DNA of 7,706 nt from Acidobacteriota bacterium (GTDB taxonomy: Bacteria; Acidobacteriota; UBA890; WLXD01), in the NCBI GenBank assembly GCA_022571615.1, contig JACZXM010000127.1, positions 1 to 7,706 of the forward strand. The letters run 5' to 3'. Shown here one piece after another: positions 5,993 to 7,706 of the stretch. The notes below the pieces were generated by a model. It saw nothing but the letters and a program-made list of their open reading frames with translations. It was not told where the DNA came from and did no database searches. The translations under genes and the position numbers were made by a program. Numbering within the stretch: the stretch's first letter is position 1; each line of letters starts with the position of its first letter.

Positions 5993-6008
5993 GCGCCAGC
6001 TCTGGCGC
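5993..6008 (+). other. Small hairpin in the groES leader
   Basis: GCGCCA (5993-5998) and TGGCGC (6003-6008) form a perfect 6-bp stem with a GCTC loop, about 35 nt into the predicted leader and well upstream of the ribosome site. It may stabilise the mRNA; function is not established. Confidence 0.4.
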
Positions 6009-6071
6009 CGGGTCGTCCTGGCACCGGGATAGTTCTTCAACTCCAACAACCACTACAAGGAGTTCTTTACG

Positions 6072-6380
6072 ATGGCCAAGACGAAGGCCGCGGTGCGTGT
6101 GCGGCCCCTCTACGACCGAGTGCTGCTACGTCGGTTGGATGCCGCCGAGCAGGCTCGTGGCGGAATCATCATTCCCGACACTGCCAAGGAAAAGCCGCTC
6201 GAGGCCGAGGTCGTCGCCATCGGTGATGGCAAGCGCCTCGACGACGGCTCCTTGGCCGAATTGACGGTCAAGGTCGGGGACACGGTGCTGGTCGGCAAGT
6301 ACGGCGGCACCGAGATCAAGCTCGATGACGAGGATTACTTGATCGTCCGTGAGGACGAGGTTCTCGGCATCCTGAACTGA
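6072..6380 (+). CDS. groES: Co-chaperonin GroES (10 kDa chaperonin)
   Basis: GroES forms the heptameric lid that closes the GroEL folding chamber. The 102-residue protein has the family pattern: [13 protein letters not shown] (12-24) at the N-terminus, a mobile loop with GGIIIPDTA (30-38) that contacts Gro[13 protein letters not shown] in the core and [15 protein letters not shown] at the C-terminus. It carries about six more N-terminal residues than E. coli GroES. AAGGAG (6057-6062) lies 9 nt before the ATG. It is the first gene of a CIRCE-controlled operon, with groEL 44 bp downstream. Nothing is unusual in its sequence. Confidence 0.97.
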   Translation: MAKTKAAVRVRPLYDRVLLRRLDAAEQARGGIIIPDTAKEKPLEAEVVAIGDGKRLDDGSLAELTVKVGDTVLVGKYGGTEIKLDDEDYLIVREDEVLGILN

Positions 6381-6397
6381 GCACCGTTCAACCCTAG

Positions 6398-7706
<1,309 letters not shown>

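Overview
The window (7,706 bp) looks like bacterial chromosome with a compositional break near position ~985. From there rightwards the sequence is GC-rich (for example 41 of 60 bases are G or C at 1021-1080) and carries standard housekeeping and metabolic genes. The left end is clearly AT-richer (21 of 60 at 541-600; 27 of 60 at 61-120) and carries unrelated genes. The right part suggests a high-GC, non-gammaproteobacterial lineage: groES-groEL has a CIRCE (HrcA) operator, there is a free-standing Fis-type HTH protein, and sulfate adenylyltransferase is joined to a radical SAM domain. I would guess an uncultured or deep-branching group in the Myxococcota / Desulfobacterota / Acidobacteriota / Methylomirabilota range, but the window alone cannot settle this.

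Layout. (1) 1-552, plus strand: the tail of an unrecognised, probably beta-rich protein, then a small free-standing phosphopantetheine carrier protein resembling the carrier module of a non-ribosomal peptide synthetase. A long-loop hairpin terminator follows, then about 300 bp with no convincing gene. (2) 874-4029, minus strand, a sulfur cluster in the order cysQ-like phosphatase, ribbon-helix-helix regulator, then a one-polypeptide fusion of ATP sulfurylase (Sat) with a radical SAM domain. Regulator and fusion gene overlap by one base (TGATG). The cysQ-regulator spacer holds an 18-bp perfect inverted repeat. The radical SAM domain loses family resemblance just where the composition changes, so the gene is probably truncated, by an insertion or rearrangement or by an assembly join. 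(3) 4301-5838, plus strand, divergent from cysQ: a tandem-ACT protein, purC (SAICAR synthetase) and a 72-aa Fis-like DNA-binding protein, packed with 0- and 2-bp gaps as an operon. (4) 5923-7706, plus strand: a sigma-70-like promoter overlapped by CIRCE, then groES and the first 427 codons of groEL, which runs off the right edge.

How the genes fit together: Sat makes adenosine 5'-phosphosulfate, and CysQ-type phosphatases remove the 3'-phosphate of PAP left after PAPS is used, so both belong to sulfate activation. The ribbon-helix-helix protein is placed to regulate this unit. The ACT protein probably senses an amino acid and is co-transcribed with a purine biosynthesis gene. GroES/GroEL form the chaperonin under heat-shock repression by HrcA. 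The most unusual items are the Sat-radical SAM fusion and the unexplained inverted-repeat spacer beside its regulator.
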